Of a DNA stretch of 49,557 nt, positions 35,653 to 44,619 are shown in pieces (the stretch's first letter is position 1; each line of letters starts with the position of its first letter). This DNA comes from Candidatus Scybalomonas excrementigallinarum (lineage in GTDB: Bacteria; Bacillota; Clostridia; Lachnospirales; Lachnospiraceae): assembly GCA_018710905.1 (NCBI GenBank), contig DVIZ01000023.1, positions 1-49,557 on the forward strand. Direction: 5' to 3'. The notes beneath the pieces are model-generated. The model made no database searches, had not been told where the DNA came from, and saw nothing but the letters and a program-made list of their open reading frames with translations. A program made the position numbers and the translations under genes.

Positions 35653-37269
35653 TTGAAGAAATATATATTGTGTATCAAAAAATTTATCGTGTTACAGCTC
35701 TTATTTGATGCAGTTTGTGCTGTACTTATGGCGATGATTCCTTATTTTAATAAAGTGTTATTTGATAAAATTCTAAGCAATCGTTATCCTATGAAAATGT
35801 TTATTCAGGTGATTATCCTATATCTGCTCTGTATTCTATTGCATTGGATTTTTTCTTATTTGACATCTATTTGCATTTGGAAAGGAGCGATTCGATTTGA
35901 AACAGAATTAAAAAAAGATTTCTTTTCGGCTGTTATAAAACTTCCCTATTCTAAGTTTCACTCAAAAACGGTAGGAGAATATTTATCAATACAGGGAAAT
36001 GATATTGTAGCACTGGAACAGGATTATTTAGAGCCTATATTGGATATTATAAAATCCTCAAATATGCTAATGATCTACGGGATTATAATCTGGAATTTAT
36101 TAGGCACTAATATCACAATGTTAATTTTAGGTTTATCCATTTTAGCGATTCTTGTACCGAAAATAACTGCAAAAACATTGGCTCGTTATCAGAATGAATA
36201 TTTAAAAGAAAATGGAAGTTATGTCAATGTAATGAAACAATTTTTAGAAGGATTTTCTTTAATTAATGCTAGAACTTTTGTGGCGATTAACAGAAGACAT
36301 CATAATAAAATTGAACAAGTGGCAAAGAAACGATATCGATATGGAAGAATGAAGACGTTAACATTAACAACGAGTGGTACTGCTGTGAATGTTATCTCTT
36401 TTTTACTTTTTATTCTAATTGGATTATTACTAATAAAGGGAAGTATGACAGTAGGAACAGCCGTGGCAGGTTTTGGATACTTACAGTGTTTCATTGAACC
36501 AATTGAATCCATTTTATACGATATAAGTGCGATTCATTCGGTAAAAGATATAAAGAAAAAGATATTAGAGATGATTCAAACGAAAGAACATGATAATAAG
36601 AAACAGATTCATTCCATTGAGCGTATTGAGATGAAAAATATTGATTATAAAAATCAGAAATTTGAACTTAAAAATATTCAATGTACGTTCGAGCGAGGTA
36701 AAAAATATGCTATTATTGGAGGAAATGGTTCTGGAAAGACGACTTTATTGAAATTGTTGTTAAATTATATTGAAAGTGATAAAGGGGAAATTTTGTTTAT
36801 AGAAAATATAAATTTGATACATAGAATATGTGAAGGTGAGAGGAAAGTTGATTTATCAAGTGTCATTTATTATATGGAACAACAAAGTATTCTTTTTGAT
36901 GATACAATAGAAAACAATTTATCTATTTATGGAACTTATCAAAAAGAACAATGGGAAAAAGGTGTTGATCTATTGCCAAAGAAAAAATGGGAAGAAATAA
37001 AAAATCGTCCTAGTGGTTTAGCCTTGAGTGGTGGTGAAAAACAATTATTAGCCATTGCTAGAATGATTGCATCAGATAGTCAAGTATATATTATGGATGA
37101 GCCATTTTCGGCTATGGATAAAAAAACAGCAGATTATATGCAACAGAAACTATTACAATTAGAAGATAAAATGGTTATTATGATTACTCATAAAACAGAT
37201 GAAGATTCGTTAGCTCTATTTGATCATGTGTATGAAATGAGAGATGGAAGTCTATATGAATGGAAATAA
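35653..37269 (+). CDS. ABC transporter, fused membrane and ATPase domains (peptide/bacteriocin-type exporter)
   Basis: A 538-residue half-transporter that should work as a homodimer exporting a peptide, lipid or drug. Six membrane helices fill residues 1-300. The ATPase domain (ca. 315-538) has Walker A GGNGSGKTT near 357, signature LSGGEKQ near 458, Walker B YIMDEPFSAMD near 480 and the H-loop ITHKTDE near 514. No C39 peptidase domain precedes the helices, so it would not cleave a leader itself. The start is TTG behind GGAAGAG. It is more AT-rich than the gyrase genes and is followed by a small membrane protein and an extracellular S41 protease, suggesting an accessory export-and-processing cassette. 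The substrate is unknown. Confidence 0.85.
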   Translation: MKKYILCIKKFIVLQLLFDAVCAVLMAMIPYFNKVLFDKILSNRYPMKMFIQVIILYLLCILLHWIFSYLTSICIWKGAIRFETELKKDFFSAVIKLPYSKFHSKTVGEYLSIQGNDIVALEQDYLEPILDIIKSSNMLMIYGIIIWNLLGTNITMLILGLSILAILVPKITAKTLARYQNEYLKENGSYVNVMKQFLEGFSLINARTFVAINRRHHNKIEQVAKKRYRYGRMKTLTLTTSGTAVNVISFLLFILIGLLLIKGSMTVGTAVAGFGYLQCFIEPIESILYDISAIHSVKDIKKKILEMIQTKEHDNKKQIHSIERIEMKNIDYKNQKFELKNIQCTFERGKKYAIIGGNGSGKTTLLKLLLNYIESDKGEILFIENINLIHRICEGERKVDLSSVIYYMEQQSILFDDTIENNLSIYGTYQKEQWEKGVDLLPKKKWEEIKNRPSGLALSGGEKQLLAIARMIASDSQVYIMDEPFSAMDKKTADYMQQKLLQLEDKMVIMITHKTDEDSLALFDHVYEMRDGSLYEWK

Positions 37270-37321
37270 GGAATAGAATTGCTTTGAAATATAAGTATTC
37301 TTTATCTTTATACAGTGAAAA

Positions 37322-37374
37322 TTGACATATGAATTCTCAATTGTTACAATTATGAATAATAGTCATAATGTCAA
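37322..37374 (+). promoter_or_regulatory. Promoter flanked by an inverted repeat, before the small membrane protein gene
   Basis: TTGACA (37322-37327), a 17-base spacer and TACAAT (37345-37350) form a strong promoter. TTGACAT at 37322 and ATGTCAA at 37368 form an inverted repeat that brackets it and could bind a regulator. Confidence 0.65.
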
Positions 37375-37537
37375 AAATGAAAATATGATATGGTAAGTAT
37401 AATAAAAAATAATTTAGATAATGTGTTATTTGATATGTTAGTATATAGTTGAACATTGGGGAATGGGGGTGATTCCATTGGACAATTTACTTTTCTATCT
37501 ATTATAAATTTTATTAAGAAAGAATGAGGTGATTTTA

Positions 37538-37822
37538 ATGAAAGATTCTCCGTTAAATATTCTTGCTATAAAGACAATACTTCTCAGTATATTTGGCTTA
37601 AGTGTACTTCCATTTCTTTCAGTTATCATTCAGTACATAGATTCGATAACTAATTTTAGTTCTGGAAGCGGATATTATGCTAATAGTAGTGAATATATTT
37701 TTAAAAGTCCTCTAGTCTATATTGGAATAGTTCTTTGTATTAATATTATCTTAGGATTTTCATACTTAGCCTATAATGCATTAAAGAAAAAGAGCGATGT
37801 TTCTAATGAAAAAATGAATTAA
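37538..37822 (+). CDS. Small two-helix membrane protein of unknown function
   Basis: A 94-residue protein with two membrane helices (about 10-32 and 62-83) joined by a Ser/Gly/Tyr-rich loop, SSGSGYYANSSEY, and a lysine-rich C-terminal end, which predicts both termini inside. The start ATG at 37538 follows GAGGTGA. I recognise no family. It lies between an ABC exporter and an S41 protease gene and has its own promoter. An accessory or immunity-type role is a guess from position. A strong hairpin follows. Confidence 0.65.
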   Translation: MKDSPLNILAIKTILLSIFGLSVLPFLSVIIQYIDSITNFSSGSGYYANSSEYIFKSPLVYIGIVLCINIILGFSYLAYNALKKKSDVSNEKMN

Positions 37823-37835
37823 TATGCTGTTAAGT

Positions 37836-37879
37836 ATTGTTGTGGTCAAGTGTTTTTGTAACACTATGACCACAACAAT
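37836..37879 (+). terminator. Hairpin between small membrane protein and S41 protease genes
   Basis: ATTGTTGTGGTCA (37836-37848) pairs perfectly with TGACCACAACAAT (37867-37879), with GTGTT/AACAC extending inward. The T tract is weak and delayed, so it may terminate only part of the transcripts or protect the upstream mRNA. Confidence 0.65.
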
Positions 37880-37942
37880 TTCATAATTTGGCTTTTTAAT
37901 GTTTTTTATTCTTCTTTGTATTTATAGTCGTGGAGGTGTTTT

Positions 37943-39451
37943 GTGAAAAAATATAAGAAATATATTTTGTTTTTAATCATGGGGGTGATTTTTGGCGTAG
38001 TGTTATGGAGCAGTTCTAGTTCTACAGCCTTTGGACAACTATTTGAGACAACTAATAAGAAAAGAATGGAGAACAAAGAAATAGAAAATAGCGATATCTC
38101 TCAATATATGTATCAATATCCCTCAAAGGAACTTGGAATAAAGAAAAGCCAGTTGTCTTATTTAAAAAGTCCACTTGATTCCCAAAATAATTCTTTTCCT
38201 ATAGAGCAAAGAATGATAAAAAAAGAGGAAGCCATTTCAGATATCCATTTTCTTTTCCAAGTTCTAAAGTATTCTTATGCGGGATATTCCTATTTCGGTG
38301 GGGATAAGATATGGAAAAAGGCAAAAAATAATATAATAGATGCTATTAATTCCTATGAACAAGGAATCGATATTTCTGAATTACAACAGCTTCTTTTAGA
38401 AGAGTTGGCTTTTGTACAAGATGGGCATTTTACAATAAATTTTTTATCGCCATTAAAGCGCTATCATTTTTATTATAGTGAAAAATATGAAGTTCAAAAA
38501 GATTCTGATGGTTATTATATAAAATTAGATAATGGCAATTGGTATATAGAATCGATTAACAATGATTCTAATATAGGTTTTTATATAAAACCATCAATGA
38601 ATAAAAATGGAGAGTTATGTGATTATATTGGATTTTTATCTACAGAGAATAATATAAATGCCTTGAAAGTAGTGGTAAGAGCAAAGGAAGAATCAAAAGA
38701 ACTTTTTCTCGCCTTGTCCAGAAGTAATAACCAAGAAACTAGTATAACGAAGGAAGAGAATGATGTATATCATTATTCTGAAATCAATAAGATTCCTATT
38801 TTTACAATTCGTTCTTTCGATCCGAATGAAAATTTAGAAGAATTTATGAGTTCAGCCAAGCAAGCGAAAAATCAAGACGTTATCATTCTTGATATTAGAG
38901 GAAATTATGGGGGACAAGATATTGCTCCATTCACATGGTTTCAAAATTTTACTGGACAGAGTCCGTCTACAGAAACGACAAACATACGACTTGCGAATTT
39001 GATAAATAATTATGTGACCAAATTAGCTGCTAAAAATATAGACTACCAAAGTCTTTCAAAAGAGTTCAAGCAACAGTACAAGAAGGAGTTAAAGATCGCT
39101 GATTGTAAAGAAAATAAGTGGTATATAACGAGAGAAACAAAAAAATTTGTAAACAATAAAACGAAAATATTTGTTCTTATGGATAATAAAGTTGCATCCT
39201 CTGGGGAAAATTTTATTTGTTATTTGGATACATTGGAAAATGTTGTATTTGTTGGAACGAATAGTTCAGGTAGCTATCTTTCATTACAAAGTATTCGATG
39301 TACGTTACCATATTCTCAAATAACAATTACTTATGGAGATTCTATTAGTATTATCAATGATTATGTGGAAGGAAAGGGATTTGAACCAGATGTTTGGATT
39401 GGCGGTTCTGATAGTTTAGAAAGGGTCATAAATTTTATTTCTAGAAAGTGA
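37943..39451 (+). CDS. Membrane-anchored extracellular S41-family peptidase
   Basis: A 502-residue protein with an N-terminal signal anchor (about 6-24), so the body lies outside the cell. The S41 (tail-specific protease) catalytic part includes the N-terminal helical domain around 95-165 (EAISDIHFLFQVLKYSYAGY) and the strand IILDIRGNYGGQD near 314-326. The nucleophile motif ASSGEN (Ser420) is followed by VFVGTNSSGS. The SSGE form, and the absence of a GKG lysine motif, point to the type-II (SSxE) branch and not to the Ser/Lys CtpA type. No PDZ domain is obvious. GTG start with GGAGGTG upstream. It is the third gene of the cassette with the ABC exporter. Confidence 0.8.
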   Translation: MKKYKKYILFLIMGVIFGVVLWSSSSSTAFGQLFETTNKKRMENKEIENSDISQYMYQYPSKELGIKKSQLSYLKSPLDSQNNSFPIEQRMIKKEEAISDIHFLFQVLKYSYAGYSYFGGDKIWKKAKNNIIDAINSYEQGIDISELQQLLLEELAFVQDGHFTINFLSPLKRYHFYYSEKYEVQKDSDGYYIKLDNGNWYIESINNDSNIGFYIKPSMNKNGELCDYIGFLSTENNINALKVVVRAKEESKELFLALSRSNNQETSITKEENDVYHYSEINKIPIFTIRSFDPNENLEEFMSSAKQAKNQDVIILDIRGNYGGQDIAPFTWFQNFTGQSPSTETTNIRLANLINNYVTKLAAKNIDYQSLSKEFKQQYKKELKIADCKENKWYITRETKKFVNNKTKIFVLMDNKVASSGENFICYLDTLENVVFVGTNSSGSYLSLQSIRCTLPYSQITITYGDSISIINDYVEGKGFEPDVWIGGSDSLERVINFISRK

Positions 39452-39483
39452 ACATAGATGAAGTTTCCTATTCCTATGATAAT

Positions 39484-39540
39484 TTGACAAAGGAAAGAAA
39501 TTATTGATATAATAGTCACAATACGAATACAAAAGTATTC
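39484..39540 (+). promoter_or_regulatory. Promoter and operator-like palindrome of the DUF3842-nickel-Lar region
   Basis: TTGACA (39484-39489), an 18-base spacer and TATAAT (39508-39513). Just downstream, at the expected transcription start, lies the perfect palindrome GAATACAAAAGTATTC (39525-39540). A repressor bound there would block initiation. Its identity is not visible in this window; a metal-responsive regulator is plausible from the downstream genes. Confidence 0.65.
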
Positions 39541-39608
39541 ACAAGTTAGAAAGTTTGACTAAACATAATAATGATCCAATAGGATAGTAAGAGAGATGGA
39601 GAGGGAAC

Positions 39609-40031
39609 ATGAGAATCGTTGTTATCGATGGACAAGGGGGAGGCATTGGAAAAAGCCTTGTAGAACAATTGAAAAAGAAACTTCCAAAGGAAGAAATCCT
39701 TGCCATCGGTGTTCATTCCATTTCCACCTCCAATATGCTAAAGGCAGGGGCTGATCTAGGAGTCACAGGAGAAAATGCCATTGTTTATAATTGTAAAAAT
39801 GCTAAGATTATTACAGGGCCGATTGGAATCATTGTAGCCAATGGATTGATGGGTGAGATTACAAAAGAAATGGCAGAGGCCATTACAGCTAGTGAAGCCG
39901 AGAAAATACTCATTCCTGTGGCAAGATGTTCCGTAAAGGTAGCAGGCGTTCAAGAAATGTCCGTTGGAAAGTATGTGGAACAAGCAGTAGAAATGATAAA
40001 ACAGCGGTTAGAACAAGAAGAAATGAGCTAA
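39609..40031 (+). CDS. DUF3842 family protein
   Basis: A 140-residue cytoplasmic protein matching DUF3842, a small clostridial family of unknown function. The N-terminus VVIDGQGGGIGKSLVEQL looks like a Rossmann-type nucleotide loop. Further conserved-looking parts are GADLGVTGENA near 57, GPIGIIVANGLMGEIT near 77, and PVARCSVKVAGV near 108, whose cysteine could be functional. GGAGAGGG precedes the ATG. It has its own promoter and palindrome and is followed by a terminator, then the nickel importer and lar genes in the same direction. A role linked to nickel or the Lar cofactor is inferred from position only. Confidence 0.8.
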   Translation: MRIVVIDGQGGGIGKSLVEQLKKKLPKEEILAIGVHSISTSNMLKAGADLGVTGENAIVYNCKNAKIITGPIGIIVANGLMGEITKEMAEAITASEAEKILIPVARCSVKVAGVQEMSVGKYVEQAVEMIKQRLEQEEMS

Positions 40032-40160
40032 AAGATTAGCTTATCTTTTGCAAGAGCAAAAGAAAAATCGCTTGATAAAAACTTGATAAGAACAAAAAGT
40101 AACATTCAAATCAAATTGGAAATTAAAATTTAGATGAAAATAGAAATATAGAAATAATAG

Positions 40161-40206
40161 AGATCATGAAGATTCTAAACATGGAATTTTTATGATCTTT
40201 TTTCTT
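40161..40206 (+). terminator. Terminator or attenuator between DUF3842 and nikB-like genes
   Basis: AGATCATGAAGATTC and GGAATTTTTATGATCT form a 15-bp stem with two mismatches, followed by a long T-rich tract. No clear promoter follows before nikB, so some readthrough, possibly regulated, would be needed to express the importer from the upstream promoter. Confidence 0.75.
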
Positions 40207-40269
40207 TTCTTTTAATTTTATGGGAAAGATCTGTTACAAAAAATATGACTAGAAAAAGGAGAGAAAAGT

Positions 40270-41247
40270 ATGAACCAATGGAAGCGGTATGGTGTGAAAA
40301 TATTTCTAAATGGAGTGAAAATGATTGGATTCCTATTTCTTCTTTCCTTTCTTGTATTTTTTATGGCGAGAATGGCTCCAGGAGATCCGCTTAAGGCTTA
40401 TTATGGAGAGCGCATCGATCGGATGACCATGGAGGAAAGGCAAAGAGCCATAGAGAAATTAGGGATCAATGAGCCTTTTATCAAACAATATAGCCTGTGG
40501 CTCAAAGGTGTTATGAAAGGGGAGGTAGGAATCTCTTATCAATATAAACAGCCAGTTATGAAGGTAATAAAAGGTGTCATTGGAAATACCATGTTGCTAG
40601 CAGGCAGTGCTTATATCTTTACTTTTTTACTGGCATTTCTTTTGGCAATTTTTTGTGTTTATTATGAACAATCGTTATTGGATCGCTTTTTATGTAAAGT
40701 AGGTACGATTTTTACTTGTATTCCCTCGTTTTGGTTAGCGCTCCTTTTTATTTTAATTTTTTCTGTGAATCTAAAGTGGTTTCCTTCCAGTGGAGCTTAT
40801 ACAGCAGGAGGTGAAAGAACGATAAAGGATCTGTTCCTTCATTTAGTATTGCCTCTTTTGGTTTTAATATTGGAGCATCTTTGGTATTATGCCTATTTGC
40901 TCAGAAATCGATTGATTGAGGAAACAAGAAAAGGTTATGTGACGTTTGCGTTAGGAAAAGGGATTCCAAGATGGAGGGTATTAGTTTTCCATTGTGCAAG
41001 AGGAGCAATGCCTTCTTATCTTAGTTTAATGGCATTGTCGGTTCCTCATATTTTAGGGGGAACTTATATTGTTGAGAAAGTATTTTCGTATCCAGGGCTT
41101 GGAACTCTTTGTTTTGAGAGTGCAAAATATCATGATTATAATTTACTCATGATGCTAACGATAATAACCGCATTTTTTGTATTAGTATCCAGTACGATAG
41201 CAAAGGTTTTATCGGAATGTATCGATCACAGGATGAGAAGGGAGTGA
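40270..41247 (+). CDS. nikB: ABC importer permease, NikB/DppB type
   Basis: A 325-residue permease of the peptide/nickel class. It has six membrane helices, the typical early motif ARMAPGDPLKAYYG near 33-46, and the cytoplasmic EAA-like loop around ARGAMPSYLSLMALSVPHILGG near 240-261 (seen as ARGAMPSYLSL and SVPHILGG). It forms the channel with the NikC partner that starts 4 bases after its stop. AAAGGAGAG precedes the ATG. Sequence alone does not separate nickel from oligopeptide transport. The nickel reading rests on the lar genes behind the operon. Confidence 0.82.
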   Translation: MNQWKRYGVKIFLNGVKMIGFLFLLSFLVFFMARMAPGDPLKAYYGERIDRMTMEERQRAIEKLGINEPFIKQYSLWLKGVMKGEVGISYQYKQPVMKVIKGVIGNTMLLAGSAYIFTFLLAFLLAIFCVYYEQSLLDRFLCKVGTIFTCIPSFWLALLFILIFSVNLKWFPSSGAYTAGGERTIKDLFLHLVLPLLVLILEHLWYYAYLLRNRLIEETRKGYVTFALGKGIPRWRVLVFHCARGAMPSYLSLMALSVPHILGGTYIVEKVFSYPGLGTLCFESAKYHDYNLLMMLTIITAFFVLVSSTIAKVLSECIDHRMRRE

Positions 41248-41251
41248 GAGG

Positions 41252-42109
41252 ATGAGAGACGAGAAGAAGTTTCCAAAGGTTTCTGCCATTGTATTATGCA
41301 TCATTTGCGTTAGTTGTTTCTGCTCAGAATGGATTATGAACCATGATCCTCTTTATTTGAACTTAGAACATATTGGAGAAGCACCAAGTCGAGAATTTTT
41401 CTTTGGGACGGATACGATGGGACGAGATGTATTTTCTATGATATGGTATGGGGGAAGAGTTTCTTTGCTGATCGGGTTTCTTTCCGCTCTCTTTTCCTTT
41501 GTAATCGCCATTTTGTATGGAGGGATCAGTGGATTTTCTAGCAAGTGGCTTGAGCATTTTCTAATGAAAGTATTGGATCTTGTATTAAGTATTCCGTCTA
41601 TTTTACTTGTTTTATTTTTACAAGCGGTGATGAGAAATCATTCCATTTTGTCTATTACGATAACCATCGGTCTTACCAGTTGGTTTCCTATGGCGAAGAT
41701 GATTCGTACCGACGTTCGCCAGCTGAGAAAGGAAAATTATGTTTTAATTGCGAAACAGACAGGAGCAAGTTTCTTTTATTTATTGCGTGTCCATTTTCTT
41801 CCCAATGTGTTACCATCCATTCTTTTTATGATCATAACGAATATTGGATCTGCCATCGCCTCAGAAGCCACATTAAGTTTTTTAGGAATTGGACTTCCCA
41901 TTGAACAAGTATCATGGGGAACGATGCTTTCCCGTGGGGATCAAGCATTATTGGCAAATGAATGGTGGCTCATTGTAATTCCAGGGTTCTTTTTAATTGT
42001 TGTTATTTTATGTATTACGGCTATTGGAAATTATTTTAGAGAGGAGACGATTACGAAATGTAGTAATTTATCTTACCAGCATAAGAGGAAGATAAGAAAG
42101 ACGTTTTAG
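41252..42109 (+). CDS. nikC: ABC importer permease, NikC/DppC type
   Basis: A 285-residue permease with the N-terminal OppC-type helix and outer motif FFGTDTMGRDVFSMIWYGGR near 49-68. About five further membrane helices follow, with the EAA loop AKQTGASFFYLLRVHFLPN near 168-186. It pairs with NikB in the membrane. The start overlaps the ribosome binding site context GAGAGGATG, four bases after nikB, so translation is coupled. It ends in a basic tail. Confidence 0.82.
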   Translation: MRDEKKFPKVSAIVLCIICVSCFCSEWIMNHDPLYLNLEHIGEAPSREFFFGTDTMGRDVFSMIWYGGRVSLLIGFLSALFSFVIAILYGGISGFSSKWLEHFLMKVLDLVLSIPSILLVLFLQAVMRNHSILSITITIGLTSWFPMAKMIRTDVRQLRKENYVLIAKQTGASFFYLLRVHFLPNVLPSILFMIITNIGSAIASEATLSFLGIGLPIEQVSWGTMLSRGDQALLANEWWLIVIPGFFLIVVILCITAIGNYFREETITKCSNLSYQHKRKIRKTF

Positions 42110-42141
42110 AGGTAGAAGTTAGAAGTAGTAGGAGGAATAAA

Positions 42142-43716
42142 ATGATAAGAAAAATAAAAAAAAGATGGATTAGTGCACTTGCTATTTTATTAGCGATTGT
42201 CATAACAGGATGTGGTAGTGCTCGTTCAGAAGATAAAAAAAATGATGAGAAAGGAGGAGAGGGGAAACGCAATACGCTCGTATATGGCAGTACCGATTAT
42301 ACAAGTATCAATCCTGCTTTATATGAGCATGGAGAGATTAACTCTTTGATTTTCTCAGGGCTTACCGCTCATAATGAAAACAATGAAGTCGTTGCTGACT
42401 TAGCAAAAAGTTGGGATTTTAATGAGGAAACAAACGAGTATACCTTTCATTTACGAGAGGATGTGTTATGGCAAGACGGAGAGCCTTTTACGGCAGAAGA
42501 TGTAAAGTTTACATTAGAAACCATTATGAATCCTGAGAATGCATCGGAAATTGCATCCAATTATGAGGATATAGAGGAGATTCAAATCCCAGATGAAAAT
42601 ACCGTTGTGCTAAAGTTAAGTGACAAAAACGTAGCGATGCTTGATTATATGACGGTAGGAATTTTGCCAAAACACTTGTTAGAGGGAAAAGATATTACGA
42701 CAGATGAATTTAATCAAAATCCTATTGGAACAGGGCCATATCGTTTAACAAAATGGGAAGTAAGACAATACATAGAGTTAGAAAAAAATGAAAACTATTA
42801 TGGCCGAGAGCCAAAGATTGAAACGGTGATATTTAAAATTGTACCTGATGAGAAAGTGAGAGCCATGCAGCTTCAATCAGGAGAGTTAGATCTTGCACAA
42901 ATTTCTCCAAAGGATGCAAAGACACTAAATGGAAAAGATGGATACACCATTTATGATAGGAAAACAGCGGATTATCGAGGGATTCTTTATAATTTTAAAC
43001 ATCCATTTTTTCAAAAACACCGTGAAGTAGTCAATGCTTTAAGTTATGCTATCGATCGGCAAGCGATTATTGATACGGTGCTATTAGGAGAAGGAACGAT
43101 TGCCTATTCTCCTTTGCAAATGGGTCCGTATAATAATGATAAAATCAATAAGTATTCCTATGATCCCAAAAAGACACAAGAGCTGTTAGAACAGGCTGGG
43201 TGGATAAAAAAAGATGGTGTGTATGAAAAAGATGGCGATCGACTGGCTTTTACGATTACTTGTGGAGAAGGCGATCAAGTTCGAATCGATATGGCAACTA
43301 TCTGTGCGCAGCAACTGCGAGAAATCGGTGCCGATGTCAATGTGGCAGTGGAGGCAAATGTGGATTGGGAAGGACAAGAAGCCTATTTAATTGGTTGGGG
43401 AAGCCCATTTGATCCCGATGATCACACGTATAAAGTGTTTGGAACGAACAAAGGGGCAAATTATAGCGGTTATTCCAATGAGATGGTCGATCAATGGCTG
43501 TTAAAAGCCAGAAGAACCGATAATGAGGAAGAGAGAAAGAACTATTATAATAAATTCCAAGAAGAGTTAGCAAAAGATTTACCTTATACATTTCTTGCCT
43601 ATGTAGACGCTATTTATGTGAGCAGCCGCCCGATTACAGGAATTACAGAAGATACACTTCTTGGACATCACGGTGTAGGAATTTTTTGGAATATTGAAGA
43701 TTGGGAAATAGAGTAA
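42142..43716 (+). CDS. nikA: Substrate-binding lipoprotein of a nickel/peptide ABC importer (SBP family 5)
   Basis: A 524-residue solute-binding protein (family SBP_bac_5). A lipobox VITGC (Cys at 27) anchors it outside the cell membrane. It shows the family marks NPALYEHGEINSLIFSGL near 53, DLAKSWDFNEETNEYTFHL near 84, PIGTGPYRLTKW near 194, and ALSYAIDRQAIID near 303. Nickel-binding relatives often use few conserved histidines, so the ligand cannot be told by eye; nickel (possibly as a chelate) is inferred from the lar genes. AGGAGG precedes the ATG, and nikB and nikC lie directly upstream. Confidence 0.82.
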   Translation: MIRKIKKRWISALAILLAIVITGCGSARSEDKKNDEKGGEGKRNTLVYGSTDYTSINPALYEHGEINSLIFSGLTAHNENNEVVADLAKSWDFNEETNEYTFHLREDVLWQDGEPFTAEDVKFTLETIMNPENASEIASNYEDIEEIQIPDENTVVLKLSDKNVAMLDYMTVGILPKHLLEGKDITTDEFNQNPIGTGPYRLTKWEVRQYIELEKNENYYGREPKIETVIFKIVPDEKVRAMQLQSGELDLAQISPKDAKTLNGKDGYTIYDRKTADYRGILYNFKHPFFQKHREVVNALSYAIDRQAIIDTVLLGEGTIAYSPLQMGPYNNDKINKYSYDPKKTQELLEQAGWIKKDGVYEKDGDRLAFTITCGEGDQVRIDMATICAQQLREIGADVNVAVEANVDWEGQEAYLIGWGSPFDPDDHTYKVFGTNKGANYSGYSNEMVDQWLLKARRTDNEEERKNYYNKFQEELAKDLPYTFLAYVDAIYVSSRPITGITEDTLLGHHGVGIFWNIEDWEIE

Positions 43717-43801
43717 GAAAGAGATAGGAAGAAGATAGGGATAAAAAATACTATTAAAAAGATAGGAGAATTTTTAGGAAAGAAAATGGTGCAGTAGGAG
43801 C

Positions 43802-44617
43802 ATGGAACAAAAAGAACGATTATTAGAAGTTGAGAATTTATCCATTGTTTTTCCAAGTAAGATAGGAAAACAGATAGTTGAAAAAAAGGCTCTCGATGGG
43901 GTATCTCTTTCTCTCCTACAGGGGAAGACATTAGCCCTTGTAGGGGAGTCTGGATGTGGAAAATCTATTTTTTGTAAAAGTATTATGAATCTTTTGCCAA
44001 CGACTGCTCATAGGGTGAGTGGTTCGATTCGGTACAAAGGAATGGATTTGATGTCAGCAAATGAAAAACAGATAGGAAGGATTCGAGCAAGAGAGATTGC
44101 AATGATTGCACAAGATCCTGTTTCTTGTTTCCATCCGATGATTCCTGTAGGAAAGCAGATAATAGAGGGAGCGAGAAGGCATTTATCTTTATCAAAAAAA
44201 GAGGCAAAAGCATATGGACTCTCATTACTAGAGCTGGTAGGAATTGAAAAAGAACGGTTTGATAGCTATCCCGATGAATTTTCAGGAGGAATGTTACAAA
44301 GATGTGCCATAGCCACAGCAATCTCTTGTAATCCACAGCTTTTAATTGCAGATGAGCCGACAACAGCATTAGATGTAGTAACACAACTTCAAATTTTAGA
44401 ACTATTAAAAAATCTACAAAAAGAAAGAGGGATGACACTCCTTTTTATTACCCATGATTTAGCGGTAGCAAGAAAAATGGCGGATCACATTGGCGTTATG
44501 AGTCATGGCAGGTTAGTGGAGTTTGGAGACGTAGAAGAGATTTTTGAACAGCCAAAGGAAAAAGAAACAAAAGAGCTAATAAAAGCGGTTCCAACCAGTT
44601 GGGGGTGGAGAGAGTGA
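43802..44617 (+). CDS. nikD: ABC importer ATPase, NikD/DppD type
   Basis: A 271-residue ATPase with Walker A GESGCGKS near 48-55, Q-loop MIAQDP near 101, signature FSGGMLQR near 161, Walker B LIADEPTTALD near 182-192, and H-loop FITHDLAVAR near 217. It powers uptake together with the NikE-like ATPase that follows after 2 bases. The AGGAG before the ATG is unusually close (one base), so a low initiation rate or a different start is possible. Confidence 0.83.
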   Translation: MEQKERLLEVENLSIVFPSKIGKQIVEKKALDGVSLSLLQGKTLALVGESGCGKSIFCKSIMNLLPTTAHRVSGSIRYKGMDLMSANEKQIGRIRAREIAMIAQDPVSCFHPMIPVGKQIIEGARRHLSLSKKEAKAYGLSLLELVGIEKERFDSYPDEFSGGMLQRCAIATAISCNPQLLIADEPTTALDVVTQLQILELLKNLQKERGMTLLFITHDLAVARKMADHIGVMSHGRLVEFGDVEEIFEQPKEKETKELIKAVPTSWGWRE

Positions 44618-44619
44618 AA

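Noticed and set aside
37468-37509. 14-residue peptide MGVIPLDNLLFYLL before the small membrane protein gene
   Set aside because: GGGG lies nearby and the length fits a leader peptide, but nothing else supports translation; too short to call.
43983-44438. 151-codon minus-strand frame opposite nikD
   Set aside because: Antisense shadow of a gene with complete ATPase motifs.
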